Shown: piece by piece, positions 28,501 through 36,688 of the stretch
Layout: every line of letters begins with the position of its first letter
Position numbering within the stretch: position 1 is the stretch's first letter
Assembly: GCA_965214285.1 (NCBI GenBank)
Contig: OZ243946.1
Coordinates: forward strand, 1,612,001 to 1,676,000
Length of the DNA: 64,000 nt
Direction: 5' to 3'
Origin: G963422745 sp965214285
GTDB taxonomy: Bacteria; Actinomycetota; Acidimicrobiia; Acidimicrobiales; Aldehydirespiratoraceae
Program-made: the position numbers and the translations under genes
The notes under the pieces: model-generated
What the model saw: only the letters and a program-made list of their open reading frames with translations
What the model was told of the DNA's origin: nothing
Database searches by the model: none

Positions 28501-30091
28501 CCGCAACGGCCTCGGCGGGGGCAACAGGATCGGCGGCGGCGTCGCCAAGACCTCGATCGCCCGCAACGCCACGGCACGGGTGATCTCCACTTTGGCCGCC
28601 ACCGACGAGGTGGGGGTGCTGTCGATGGACTCCGACGACGAATGGCTGCTCGACCTGCAGGCGTCGCCGCCCCAGGGTCTGGTCGACGAGGCGCTCGACG
28701 CCATCGCGCCGGCCGGCCCGACGTTCATCGACACCGGCCTGCTGACCGCCGCGGACGCCCTGCGGGAATCCAACGCCAGCCTCAAGCACATCATCTTCTT
28801 CAGCGACGGCTTCACCGAGCCGGCGCATCTGGCCCGTGCCGCCGAGCAGGCCGCCGATCTGGCCGCCGAGGGCATCACCGTGTCGGTGGTGGCCACCGGC
28901 GAGGGAGCCGCCGAGGATCTGCGGCCCATCGCCGAGGCGGGCGGCGGGCGCTTCTACCCGGGCCGCAACCTCGACGAGGTGCCCGACCTGATCGTGCAGG
29001 AGGCCGTGCTGGCCTCGCGGGACTTCGTCAACGAAGGCGAGTTCTGGCCGCTGGTCACCTCCAACGCGCCGGTCGTGGCCGGTCTGGACGAGGCGCCGCT
29101 GCTCAACGGCTACATCGCCACCACGGCCAAGGCCACGGCCAGGGTGCACCTGCGCATCGGCGAGGACCAGGATCCGCTGCTGGCTTCTTGGCAGGCCGGC
29201 CTGGGCAAGGTCGCCGCTTGGACCAGCGACGCCGGCGAGCGCTGGGCCGCGACGTGGGCGGCCTGGGACGGCGCCCCGGAGTTCTGGAGCCGGGTGGTGC
29301 GCGACAGTTTCCCGGTGGTCGGCGACGGCGGCGTGGTGACGACCCGCGTGGAGGGCTCGCAGCTTCAGATCCGCCTGGAAGGCAGCGACGACTGGCCGCT
29401 CGACAGCGACGCCGTCGCCCGCGTGGCAGGCCCCGACGGCGCCTCGACGGAAGTTCAGCTCGAGCGCATCGACGGCACCACGTTCGCCGCTTCGCTGCCG
29501 GCCGAGGCGGCGGGCACCTACGCGGTCGGGGCCACCGTCAGCGCCTCGGGCGAGCCCGTGTGGGCCGGCACCGGCCTGGCGTCTCGCTCCTATCCCGCCG
29601 AGTACGAGGCCCGCCCGGTCGACGAGCGTCGTCTGGCGGCGCTGGCAGCGGCCACCGGCGGACGCCTAAACGTGGCCCCCGAGGCGGTGTTCGACGCCGC
29701 CGGCACCGCCGCGGGCAGCCGCCGCTTCGATCTGGTGGCGCCTCTGCTGGTGCTGGCGGCGCTCGGCTGGCTGGCGGCGGTGGCGCTCAGCCGCCTGGCC
29801 TGGCGGCGCGGCCTGCTCGCCGTCGGCACGGCCACCGCGGCCTCGACGGTGGCTGAGCTGCGGCGTCGTCTGCCCAAGATGACCGACCCCGACCGCCTGC
29901 GGCCCCGGCGGGCGGCTCCGGATGGCGGCGAGCCGCTCGTGGCGGGTGCTTCCCGGCCGCGTTCAGATGCCGAGAGCGCCGATGCCGGCGCTGCGGCTCA
30001 GCCCGAGCCACCCGACGCCGCAGCCCCGAGCCCCGACGACGGCGGCTCGACGGTGGACCGGCTGCTGGAGCGCAAGCGCCGCAGGCAGTGA
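25505..30091 (+). CDS. Large membrane protein with BatA-like N terminus and three VWA domains
   Basis: 1528 residues from ATG 25505. The longer frame would overlap DUF58, so this start, 37 bp after its stop, is preferred. Residues about 1-85 hold two helices of BatA type (LLLHVLRPRR). VWA domain 1 has MIDAS DASGS at 100-104. Two helices at about 580-640 (LWPLVLALLALIGAEWLLA; VAVCAALAAVLLAP) precede VWA 2 with DASDS at 644-648. VWA 3 has DTSGS at 985-989 and is followed by a CHCDEE insertion and a second half to about 1300. A last helix is near 1410 and the tail is charged. All three metal-binding motifs are intact. The middle and last parts resemble glutamine-amidotransferase-like/VWA proteins of MoxR clusters. 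Its 3' end overlaps the opposite-strand CcmF-like gene. Confidence 0.85.
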   Translation: MSFAGWGLANPAGLWWALTAVPILLLHVLRPRRIQAAVSAVLLWRRVARPVSAARPWQRLIPSWLLAAQLLVALGLAVLLAEPVRLTDTPVADHTVFVIDASGSMQATDGSPTRLDEATQRALQLRDRIPAGGRASIVSAGQDARALLTHSTDRDDFAAALERITASPGSGDAAGAFALASGLDTGEGTTSTVFVSDGGVSAADLRAAPTGTRYERVGSSSANRALTRISVAPADSGMVVHLAVTHHGGPPSTQTVRIDVDGITAAVREVELAAGDVANLSVPVRSGELIEAFLEGEDALALDNRAVATVARRPSLQVLWAGPDNVFLDAALSAIEGLEIVRAADLSEPVPAGIDVVVADRVAVPAELSEPLLAIAVPGGARTVGVVGAVGSPALTLVRAAEPLLADLDFSDVFFADAQRLAPSPVDEVLLGAEDAPLLVLGSEGDMVYFAAPLDRTTLPLQVAFPLLMDRAIQDLAGATIPPARIEVGEALPIDPRLEATVTSPLGTSASVAPASGSVRADRIGFWRVSQPGRPPLTVGVNASHAESSIAPLPDLPFAEAFEGAPGAETRLGAEPWLWPLVLALLALIGAEWLLARRRRGVGRRQWRLAGGLRVAVCAALAAVLLAPSLSLATDRLGVVFVIDASDSMGGDGRAEAVAFVRQALAEQPQGSRAGVVVFGSDARLENLVRADPAFAGITVNVDRTATDIAAALRLGAAALPPDARGRLVMISDGRATDGDADDEAQRLADDSVPVDALVIRPLAGDDVSVLAVQAPSSVAAGDLVEITATVQAPVAGPAELSLWRGDQRLSTRQVELAAGANTVTFTDEAPNEAVLRYRVEVSSPGDRVGENDFGFAAVPVVGAQRVLLVESVDGIGDHLAAALASVGLDTDRTRPDRLPALDELSRYSSIVLLDVDRRDLSEHQIGDLSAAVRDLGGGLVVLGGTSSYALGGYRESALEELLPVISEITDPLRRQTVAEVLAIDTSGSMDACHCDEEGRNGLGGGNRIGGGVAKTSIARNATARVISTLAATDEVGVLSMDSDDEWLLDLQASPPQGLVDEALDAIAPAGPTFIDTGLLTAADALRESNASLKHIIFFSDGFTEPAHLARAAEQAADLAAEGITVSVVATGEGAAEDLRPIAEAGGGRFYPGRNLDEVPDLIVQEAVLASRDFVNEGEFWPLVTSNAPVVAGLDEAPLLNGYIATTAKATARVHLRIGEDQDPLLASWQAGLGKVAAWTSDAGERWAATWAAWDGAPEFWSRVVRDSFPVVGDGGVVTTRVEGSQLQIRLEGSDDWPLDSDAVARVAGPDGASTEVQLERIDGTTFAASLPAEAAGTYAVGATVSASGEPVWAGTGLASRSYPAEYEARPVDERRLAALAAATGGRLNVAPEAVFDAAGTAAGSRRFDLVAPLLVLAALGWLAAVALSRLAWRRGLLAVGTATAASTVAELRRRLPKMTDPDRLRPRRAAPDGGEPLVAGASRPRSDAESADAGAAAQPEPPDAAAPSPDDGGSTVDRLLERKRRRQ

Positions 30092-31878
30092 GCCAGGCAG
30101 TGAGCCAGCAGAGCGAGCGGCACCATGGCGCCGCCCAGCCAGACCAGCATCACCCCCGGCACCCGGTTGAGCCGGTAGGAGGCGGTCTCGGAGTCGGCGT
30201 CGACCAGGATCAGCTGCACCTCGTCGAGGCCGTCGATGCGGTGGGCGATCTCGGTGGTGGACGTGCCTCGCAGTGGGAACGAGCGCAAGGCGGGCCGCAT
30301 GACCGCGCCGTCCACGACCGCCGTGGCCGTCACCGTCGGGATCTCGCCCTCCTGGAGCACTACGCCCTCGTGGCGGATCTGCATGCCGGCGACCTCGACG
30401 GTCTCGCCTGCGTCGACGGCGAAGCCGGCGCGCTGCGTGGCGAACGTGGAGGCGACGCCGATGAGCAGCACGCAGCAGCCCACGTGGGCCGCGCTGCGCG
30501 ACCAGTCCGGGCGGTAGCGGCCCAGCGTCAGCACGATCACGGCGCCGCTGCCGGCGGCCAGCAGCAGGCCGAAAGCCCCCGCCTCGGCGGGCACGATCAG
30601 CATGGCCACGACCGCGCCCGCACAGGCCGCCGCCGAGGTGAGCACCGGCCGGCGCCGTATCGCCTCGATGCGGATCAGCAGCGCCAGGCCGGCCATCACC
30701 AGAGGCCAGGCGGTCACTGAGAAGTAGCGGCCGGTCACCGCCAGGCGGTCGCCGCCGATCCCAGCCTCCAGCAGCGGCCGGTAGGTGCCCAGCGCCGCGA
30801 CCACCCCCAGGCCCAGCAGGACCGCAGTGGCTGCGGCCCGCCCGCGAGCGAGGCCTGTCGACTGGCCGGCTGACAGACCGGCGGTTGGGGCTCGCTCTGG
30901 GGACGCAGCGGCGGCGGCAGACCGGACCGGGTCTGAGGACGCAGTGGCGGTGGCCGGCCGGGTGGGCCACAGCGCGCAGCCGATCAGCGCGGCAGACCCG
31001 GCCACGGCCGTGACCAGCAGCGCCGTGCGCAGCCCGGGCCTGTCAGCGAAGGCGTGTACCGAGTTCACCAGGCCGACCCTGGTGAGCGTGGTGGCCCAGA
31101 TCGCGGCCACCCCCGGCAGCACCCATGCGATCGGGTGGCGGATGCCGCGGTGCAGCGCCGCGGCGCCTGCCAACAAGGCCACCAGCCCCGAGGTCTCGAT
31201 CGGGTCCCAGGCCCAGTAGCCGCCCCAGCCGACCTCGGCGTAGGCCCAGCGGGCGCCCGTCACCAGGCCGCCGGCCAGCAGGGCCAGCGGCAGGGCGATC
31301 GAGGCCGCCGAGGGCCTCGGGTCGCGCCTCGCAGGCGCAGCGCCGGCGCTGGTGAACGCCGGCAGCAGCAGCCCCACCAGGCCCGCGTACAGCAGCGGCG
31401 GGTGCCACAGCATGGCCGGGTGCTCCAGCACCGGCTGCAGGCCCAGGCCGTCGACCGCAGGGATGCCGGGGCGCTCGAACGGATAAGCCTGGGTGAGCGC
31501 GGCGATGCCGTAGGCCCCGGCGAAGCCCGCGCCCAGCCGAGCGGTCCAGGCGCTCGACGAGCCCGGCCCGTCTCGGCGCACCGCCAGCCAGGCGACCGTG
31601 GCGACCAGCGCCGTCCACAACAGCAGCGACCCCTCGGGGCCGGCCCAGAGCCCGGCGAGGCGCTCGGCGCCCGAGATGCCCGAGCGGGCATGGCCGGCCA
31701 CATAGGCGTACTCCCAGCGACGGCTGACCAGGGCCTCGCCGAGGACCGCCACGGCCGCCCACCAGCCCAGCGCGGCTGCGCCGAGCAGCAGGCGGGGCGC
31801 ACGGCCGCGGCCTGCGGTGACCAGAGCCGCCGCGGCGCAAAGCAGCGCCATCCACATCAGCGCGCCCGGCAGCGTCAT
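29998..31878 (-). CDS. CcmF/CcsA-family cytochrome c haem lyase-like protein
   Basis: 626 residues, ATG 31878, about 14 hydrophobic segments. The haem-handling WWD motif is present as WGGYWAWDP (218-226), and HPAMLWHPPLLYAG (153-166) gives a conserved His. This is the CcmF/NrfE family, which attaches haem to apocytochrome c outside the membrane. A terminal soluble domain (IRHEGVVLQEGEIPTVTA) matches CcmF more than CcsA. No ccmE, ccmC or ccmH lies nearby, so other parts would be elsewhere. It forms an operon with the thioredoxin-like gene (30 bp gap). Its last 94 bp overlap the VWA gene tail to tail, so its C-terminal Ser/Gly-rich tail is coded opposite another gene. Confidence 0.85.
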   Translation of the reverse strand: MTLPGALMWMALLCAAAALVTAGRGRAPRLLLGAAALGWWAAVAVLGEALVSRRWEYAYVAGHARSGISGAERLAGLWAGPEGSLLLWTALVATVAWLAVRRDGPGSSSAWTARLGAGFAGAYGIAALTQAYPFERPGIPAVDGLGLQPVLEHPAMLWHPPLLYAGLVGLLLPAFTSAGAAPARRDPRPSAASIALPLALLAGGLVTGARWAYAEVGWGGYWAWDPIETSGLVALLAGAAALHRGIRHPIAWVLPGVAAIWATTLTRVGLVNSVHAFADRPGLRTALLVTAVAGSAALIGCALWPTRPATATASSDPVRSAAAAASPERAPTAGLSAGQSTGLARGRAAATAVLLGLGVVAALGTYRPLLEAGIGGDRLAVTGRYFSVTAWPLVMAGLALLIRIEAIRRRPVLTSAAACAGAVVAMLIVPAEAGAFGLLLAAGSGAVIVLTLGRYRPDWSRSAAHVGCCVLLIGVASTFATQRAGFAVDAGETVEVAGMQIRHEGVVLQEGEIPTVTATAVVDGAVMRPALRSFPLRGTSTTEIAHRIDGLDEVQLILVDADSETASYRLNRVPGVMLVWLGGAMVPLALLAHCLAHCLRRLRSSSRSTVEPPSSGLGAAASGGSG

Positions 31879-31908
31879 CTCAGCACCCCGGGCAGCAGCG
31901 CCTGGCGG

Positions 31909-32424
31909 CTACGGGTCCGTGCCGCTGGCGGCTTCGGGCGCCTCGTCGATGAGCCTCGCCAGGTGCGCGCCCAGGGCCAGGTCGTCGACGTGGCCGAAGC
32001 TGTGCGAGCGGATGCGCCCGGCCCGGTCGATGGTGATCAGGCTGGGCGTGCCGCGCAGCCCGAAACGCTGCATGGTCACCGGCGTCGGGTTGTCGGGCTC
32101 GTGGCGGTCGACTGCCACCGGGAAGCCGATGCGGTACTCGAACAGGAATGCCTCCAGCGACACCGGCGTCATCGCCTCGTGATGCTCGAACACGGTGTGC
32201 AGGCCGAGCACCGTCAGCTCCGAGCCGAAGCTGCGGGCGATGCGAAGCGCCTGGGGGAGCCCCTGGCTCACACATCCCGGGCACAGCATCTGGAAGGCCT
32301 CGATCACCACCACCTGGCCTCGCAGTTCGGCCAGCGTGATCGGCTCGGAGGCGTTGAGCCAGCGGTCCACCGCCAGCTCCGGCGCCTGCGGGGCCCCCTC
32401 GCCGGGTTGGGTGACAAAGGACAT
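31909..32424 (-). CDS. Thioredoxin-like/redoxin protein
   Basis: 171 residues from ATG 32424; the longer frame adds a Cys/Arg-rich leader with no ribosome site. The TlpA/AhpC-like core is visible: LRGQVVVIEAFQMLCPGCVSQG with redox pair Cys48-Cys51, then a conserved cis-Pro region (FGLRGTPSLITIDRAGRI). There is no signal peptide or membrane helix, which is unusual if it serves cytochrome c maturation outside the cell. Co-transcription with the CcmF-like gene suggests thiol reduction of apocytochrome, but a cytoplasmic peroxidase role is also possible. A minus-strand TACGCT at 32483-32478 could be the -10. Confidence 0.8.
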   Translation of the reverse strand: MSFVTQPGEGAPQAPELAVDRWLNASEPITLAELRGQVVVIEAFQMLCPGCVSQGLPQALRIARSFGSELTVLGLHTVFEHHEAMTPVSLEAFLFEYRIGFPVAVDRHEPDNPTPVTMQRFGLRGTPSLITIDRAGRIRSHSFGHVDDLALGAHLARLIDEAPEAASGTDP

Positions 32425-32548
32425 GGCGAGCGCCGTTCGCTCGGGGATCCGCGGCCGATCCGGGATCGCTGCCGGCCAGCGTAGGCCACGAGCCGCCGTG
32501 GCGCCGCTGCCGCGCGCAAACCCACAGAACGCACACACGGCGCAGACC

Positions 32549-32554
32549 TAGGAT
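32549..32554 (+). promoter_or_regulatory. TANNNT -10 element (TAGGAT) upstream of FAD/Fe-S gene
   Basis: It would start a leader of about 75 nt before GTG 32635, which has a strong AGGAGG site. It is divergent from the thioredoxin-like gene. Confidence 0.35.
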
Positions 32555-32634
32555 GGGCCGGCCAGAGCCGCTCATCTGGGCGCCCTGGCAGCCGGGCCGG
32601 ATGCCCCTGATGCCCTGTCGAGGAGGTCGAGCAC

Positions 32635-34170
32635 GTGATTCACGAGGTGCAGCGGCGCCGCAAGCGCATCGCCGCCTATCACGTGGCCTCCTCGCACGCC
32701 GAGGCGTGCCGGCTGCTCGACGAGCTTGGCCCGAGGGCGCGGGTGATCGCAGGCGGCTCCGACCTGCTGCTGGAGCTCGAGCGCGGCGACCGGCCGGGGG
32801 TCGACACCCTGGTCGACGTCTCGCAGATCCCCGGCGCGTCGGAGATCGTCGCCGAGGGCTCCATGGTCTGGATCGGCAGCGCCGTGACCCATGCGCAGGT
32901 GGTGCGCTCGGCGCTGTGCCGCACGGCGCTCACCCCGCTGGCGCAGGCCTGCCTGGAGGTCGGGGCGGCGCAGCTTCGCAACACGGCCACCGTGGTCGGA
33001 AACGTGGTCACCGCCAGCCCGGCCAACGACACCCTGTCGGCGCTGTCGGTGCTCGACACGGTGGTGGAGATCGTCTCCGCGAGCGGGCGCAGGACGGTGC
33101 CGCTGGCTGAGTTCACGACCGGCTATCGCAGCGTCGACCTGCGGCCCGGCGAGCTGGTGAGCCGCCTGGGCGTGCGACGCCTGCGAGACGACGAGACGGC
33201 GATGTTCGCCAAGAGCGGGCTGCGTCGCGCCCAGGCCATCTCGGTGGTCCATCTGGCGGCCCGCCTGCGCAGGCGCGCCGGCGTGGTCGACGACCTGGTG
33301 ATAGCGGTGGGCAGCATCGCGGAGACCGTGGTCGTCTTCGACGATCTCGACGAGCTGGTCGTCGACCGGGAGCTCGACGATGTGGTCATTGCGCTGACAG
33401 CGGCCGCGCTGTCCGTCGTCTCGGCGCCCATCGACGACCTGCGCGCCACCGCGGCGTACCGCAAGGCGGTGCTGGCGGCCATGGTCCGCCGGGTGCTGGT
33501 GTGCCTGCGCGACGGCCGACAGCTCGAAGCCTGGCCCGACGACCCGCCCACCCTGGCCACCGCTGCCCAGGCGCCCGCCGCCGGCCCCCTGACCGCCCGG
33601 CATGCCGGCTACGGCGGCTCGGCTGTCTCTGCCGGCTCTGTTGCCTCGATGATGTCGATGACCGTCAACGGCACGGCCTGCAGCGGCCCCAGAGACGCCG
33701 ACAGCACGCTGCTGGAGTGGCTGCGCGACCATGCGGGCACGCTCGGCGTGAAGGAGGGCTGCGCCGAGGGCGAGTGCGGCGCCTGCACCGTCATCTGCGA
33801 CGGCAGCGCCGTGCTCTCGTGCATCGTGGCCGCGCCGCGCATGGCCGGCGCAGAGGTGCTCACCGTGGAGGGCCTCGCAGACGGGTCCGGCCTGAGCGGT
33901 GTCCAGCAGGCGTTCGTGGATGCCGGCGCAGTGCAGTGCGGGTTCTGCACCCCGGGCTTCGTGATGGCCGCCACGGCTTTGCTCGACGAGCAGCCCGAGC
34001 CGTCCGCCGAGCAGATCCGCGAGGCGCTGGCGGGGAACCTGTGCCGCTGCACCGGATACGACTCGATCATGCGGGCAGTGCGCGCCGCTGCAGCCGCCGC
34101 GCAGCAAGCGGAACAGGCCGGACAGCAACAGGCGCAGCCCGCAGGGCGAGCAAGAGGCCAGGCATCGTGA
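32635..34170 (+). CDS. Xanthine-dehydrogenase-family FAD domain fused to [2Fe-2S] domain
   Basis: 511 residues, GTG 32635 with AGGAGGT 8-9 nt upstream. Residues 1-300 are the FAD-binding subunit (VIAGGSDLLLEL and LRNTATVVGNVVTASPANDT). A Pro/Ala linker leads to residues about 345-480, the [2Fe-2S] subunit: first cluster Cys376, Cys381, Cys384, second cluster Cys435, Cys438, Cys470, Cys472 (CRC). In classical XdhA the Fe-S part comes first; here the order is reversed. The protein carries electrons from the Mo subunit to FAD. Its end overlaps the Mo-subunit gene by GTGA. The substrate is not determined. Confidence 0.92.
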   Translation: MIHEVQRRRKRIAAYHVASSHAEACRLLDELGPRARVIAGGSDLLLELERGDRPGVDTLVDVSQIPGASEIVAEGSMVWIGSAVTHAQVVRSALCRTALTPLAQACLEVGAAQLRNTATVVGNVVTASPANDTLSALSVLDTVVEIVSASGRRTVPLAEFTTGYRSVDLRPGELVSRLGVRRLRDDETAMFAKSGLRRAQAISVVHLAARLRRRAGVVDDLVIAVGSIAETVVVFDDLDELVVDRELDDVVIALTAAALSVVSAPIDDLRATAAYRKAVLAAMVRRVLVCLRDGRQLEAWPDDPPTLATAAQAPAAGPLTARHAGYGGSAVSAGSVASMMSMTVNGTACSGPRDADSTLLEWLRDHAGTLGVKEGCAEGECGACTVICDGSAVLSCIVAAPRMAGAEVLTVEGLADGSGLSGVQQAFVDAGAVQCGFCTPGFVMAATALLDEQPEPSAEQIREALAGNLCRCTGYDSIMRAVRAAAAAAQQAEQAGQQQAQPAGRARGQAS

Positions 34171-36479
34171 GCGTCGGCGCCTCGATTCCGCGCTCGGATG
34201 CGCCGGCCAAGGTGAGCGGCGCCGCTGCGTTCCCAGCCGACCGCATCGGCGCAGACGCCGTGTGGGCAAAGGTCGTGTTCACCGACCAGCCCCACGCCCG
34301 CCTGCTCGCCCTCGACGTCAGCGCGGCTCGCAGCGCGCCCGGCGTTCATGCGGTGCTCACCGCAGAAGACGTGGCCGTCAACGAGTACGGGCTCACCATG
34401 TTCGACCAGCCGGTGCTCGTCGGCGTGTCGCAGTGCCCGCGCAGCGCTGTCGCGAGCGACGTGAGCCGCTGGGAGGCCGACCACCTCGCCGTGGTCGTGG
34501 CCGACACGCCCCGCCACGCTGACGACGCCGCCGAGCTGATCCGCGCAGACTGGGAGGAGCTGGCGGTGATCAGCGACATCGACGCGGCGCTGGCGGCCGA
34601 CGCTGCGCTGATCCACCCCGAGAACGGGCTCCAGGGCAACGCCTACTACTCGCTGCGCATCCGCAAGGGCGACATGGCCGCCGGCTGGGCAGCGGCCGCG
34701 GCGACGGTCGAGGCCGTCTACGAGCTGCCCCATCAGGAGCACGCCTACCTGCAGCCCGAGGCAGCCCTGGCCTATGTCGACGACGCCGGCCGTGTGACCG
34801 TGGAGGTCGCCGGGCAGTGGACCCACGAGGACCGCCGGCAGATCGCACATGCCCTGGACCTGCCTGAGGATGAAGTGCGGGTGATCTACCCGGCCATCGG
34901 CGGCGCTTTCGGCGGCCGCGAGGACATGTCGCTGCAGATCGTGCTCGCACTGGCAGCCCGCAAGCTCCGCGAGCAGGGCGTCAGCCGTCCCGTGGCCGCG
35001 GTGTGGTCACGCGAGGAGTCGATCGTCGGGCACCACAAGCGCCACCGGGGCCGCATCCGGGCCCGCTGGGGGGCCGACGCCTCTGGCCTGCTGGTCGCAG
35101 TCGAGAGCTCCGCCACCCTCGATGCGGGCGCCTACAACTACACGTCCAACAAGGTGATCGGGAACTGCCATCTCGGTCAGGCCGGGCCGTATTTCGTGCC
35201 CAACGCACGCATCGACAGCCGGGTCGTCTACACCAACACCGTGCCCGGCGGCGCCTTCCGGGGCTTCGGCGCTCCCCAGGCCGCCTTCGTGGCCGAGAGC
35301 CAGATGAACAAGCTCGCCGCGGCGCTGGGCATCGACCCGGTGGAGATGCGCCGCCGCAACCTGCTCGACGACCGCAAGGCCGGCATCACCCAGACGTACC
35401 TGCCCGCGCCGGTGACTCTGGCCGAGGTGGTCGATGCCTGCGCGCAGCGTGCCGGCGGGTCGCCGAGCCCGGTGGCGTTCAGCTCGTTCCGCTCGCTGCC
35501 GCCGCCCGTGCCAACCGCCCCGGTCGCGGTCAACGGCACCGATGCCTCGGTTGGCAGCGCGTCGGCGTCGTCGGGGCATGGGGACACGGCTCGGCCTTTG
35601 CGGGCAGGCCGCGGCTTCGCCTGCGCCTTCAAGAACGTGGGCTTCTCGTTCGGCTTCCCGGAGCGTTGCGAGGCCCGCATCGTGCTGCACGGCGACCCGG
35701 GCGACGAGCGCCCCGGCAGCGCCGAGCTGTTCCATGCCGGCGCGGAGGTCGGCCAGGGCGCCCACACCGTGTTCGCCCAGATGGCAGCGGAGGCGCTGGG
35801 CCTGCCGGTCGAGGCCGTGCGCTGCCATTTCTCGGACACCGCAACCTCCGGGGACTCTGGATCGGCCTCGGCGTCGCGGCTCACCTGGATGGCAGGCAAC
35901 GCCATCGGCGGCGCGGCCGAGGAGGCCGACAAGGCCTGGCTCGACGGCGAGCGGCCCGCCGAGGGCAGCTTCCGCTTCGTGCCGCCGCCCACCGAGGCGC
36001 TCGATCCCACGACCGGCGCAGGCCGGCCCAACTTCGCCTACGGATACGTGGCCCAGGCGGTGGACGTGACCGTCGACACGGAGACCGGCCAGGTGGTGGT
36101 GGACCGGGTGGTCTCGGCTCACGACGTGGGGCGCGCCGTCAACCCCGAGCTGGTGGTCGGCCAGATCCACGGCGCGGTCGCCCAGGGCCACGGCTATGTG
36201 ATGAGCGAGGATCTGCGGGTGTCCGACGGGCGGATCGCCAACCCCCGCCTGAGCGGCTATCTGATCCCCGGCATCGGCGACGTGCCCGCCGAGGTCGACC
36301 CGGTGGTGCTGGAGCTTGCCGATCCCGGCGGGCCCTGGGGGGCTCGCGGCATGGCGGAGATGCCGATGATCCCCTATGCGCCGGCGGTCGTGGCGGCGGT
36401 GTACGACGCCACCGGGGTGTGGATCGACGCCTTCCCGCTGACGCCCAGCCGGGTGCTGGCCGCCCTGGTGCAGGCCTAG
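34167..36479 (+). CDS. Xanthine-dehydrogenase-family molybdenum hydroxylase large subunit
   Basis: 770 residues, GTG 34167 overlapping the upstream stop. It binds molybdopterin and hydroxylates an aromatic heterocycle or aldehyde. Conserved parts: AKVSGAAAFPADR near the start, GGAFGGRED, PGGAFRGFGAPQAAF, and the active-site Glu731 in GARGMAEMP. The loop lacks the AYxCSFR of CO dehydrogenase, so xanthine, purine or aldehyde type activity is more likely. A Ser/Ala/Pro-rich insertion at about 430-475 breaks the domain and is probably a surface loop. No maturation factors adjoin it; the MoxR/CoxE-like pair at 62657-64000 is far away. Confidence 0.92.
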   Translation: MSVGASIPRSDAPAKVSGAAAFPADRIGADAVWAKVVFTDQPHARLLALDVSAARSAPGVHAVLTAEDVAVNEYGLTMFDQPVLVGVSQCPRSAVASDVSRWEADHLAVVVADTPRHADDAAELIRADWEELAVISDIDAALAADAALIHPENGLQGNAYYSLRIRKGDMAAGWAAAAATVEAVYELPHQEHAYLQPEAALAYVDDAGRVTVEVAGQWTHEDRRQIAHALDLPEDEVRVIYPAIGGAFGGREDMSLQIVLALAARKLREQGVSRPVAAVWSREESIVGHHKRHRGRIRARWGADASGLLVAVESSATLDAGAYNYTSNKVIGNCHLGQAGPYFVPNARIDSRVVYTNTVPGGAFRGFGAPQAAFVAESQMNKLAAALGIDPVEMRRRNLLDDRKAGITQTYLPAPVTLAEVVDACAQRAGGSPSPVAFSSFRSLPPPVPTAPVAVNGTDASVGSASASSGHGDTARPLRAGRGFACAFKNVGFSFGFPERCEARIVLHGDPGDERPGSAELFHAGAEVGQGAHTVFAQMAAEALGLPVEAVRCHFSDTATSGDSGSASASRLTWMAGNAIGGAAEEADKAWLDGERPAEGSFRFVPPPTEALDPTTGAGRPNFAYGYVAQAVDVTVDTETGQVVVDRVVSAHDVGRAVNPELVVGQIHGAVAQGHGYVMSEDLRVSDGRIANPRLSGYLIPGIGDVPAEVDPVVLELADPGGPWGARGMAEMPMIPYAPAVVAAVYDATGVWIDAFPLTPSRVLAALVQA

Positions 36480-36604
36480 CCCCCGGGTGATGATGCGGTC
36501 TGGCGGATGACTCGGGACTCCCGTGCCGCCGGCCTCTGCGGATCCTGCGGTTTGGTGGGTTTCCGGGGTGCCGCGGCGGTAGGCTGCCCCGTCCAACCGG
36601 ACCA

Positions 36605-36644
36605 CGGTGCCGGCGCTGCTTGATCGTTCACAGCGTCGGCACCG
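36605..36644. terminator. 14-bp-stem hairpin between convergent genes
   Basis: Arms 36605-36618 and 36631-36644 (cggtgccggcgctg / cagcgtcggcaccg) pair with one mismatch around a 12-nt loop. It lies between the Mo-subunit gene and the minus-strand gene at 36689. There is no T tract, so it may act as a Rho-linked or bidirectional terminator. The rest of 36480-36688 holds nothing else I recognise; a TAGGCT at 36580 has no start codon after it. Confidence 0.5.
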
Positions 36645-36688
36645 CTGACAGCGGCAGCGCTTCGGGGGTCCGTGTTGCCTGCGGCCGC

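Noticed and set aside
25403..29149. Long minus-strand open frame opposite the triple-VWA gene
   Set aside because: Same antisense pattern; no recognisable domain, while the plus frame has three intact VWA motifs.
34167..36479. CO dehydrogenase large subunit (CoxL form I)
   Set aside because: The AYxCSFR active-site loop is absent; GAFRGFGAPQ is of xanthine-dehydrogenase type.
36580..36585. TAGGCT promoter-like hexamer
   Set aside because: No plausible start codon or gene follows on the plus strand before the hairpin and the convergent gene.
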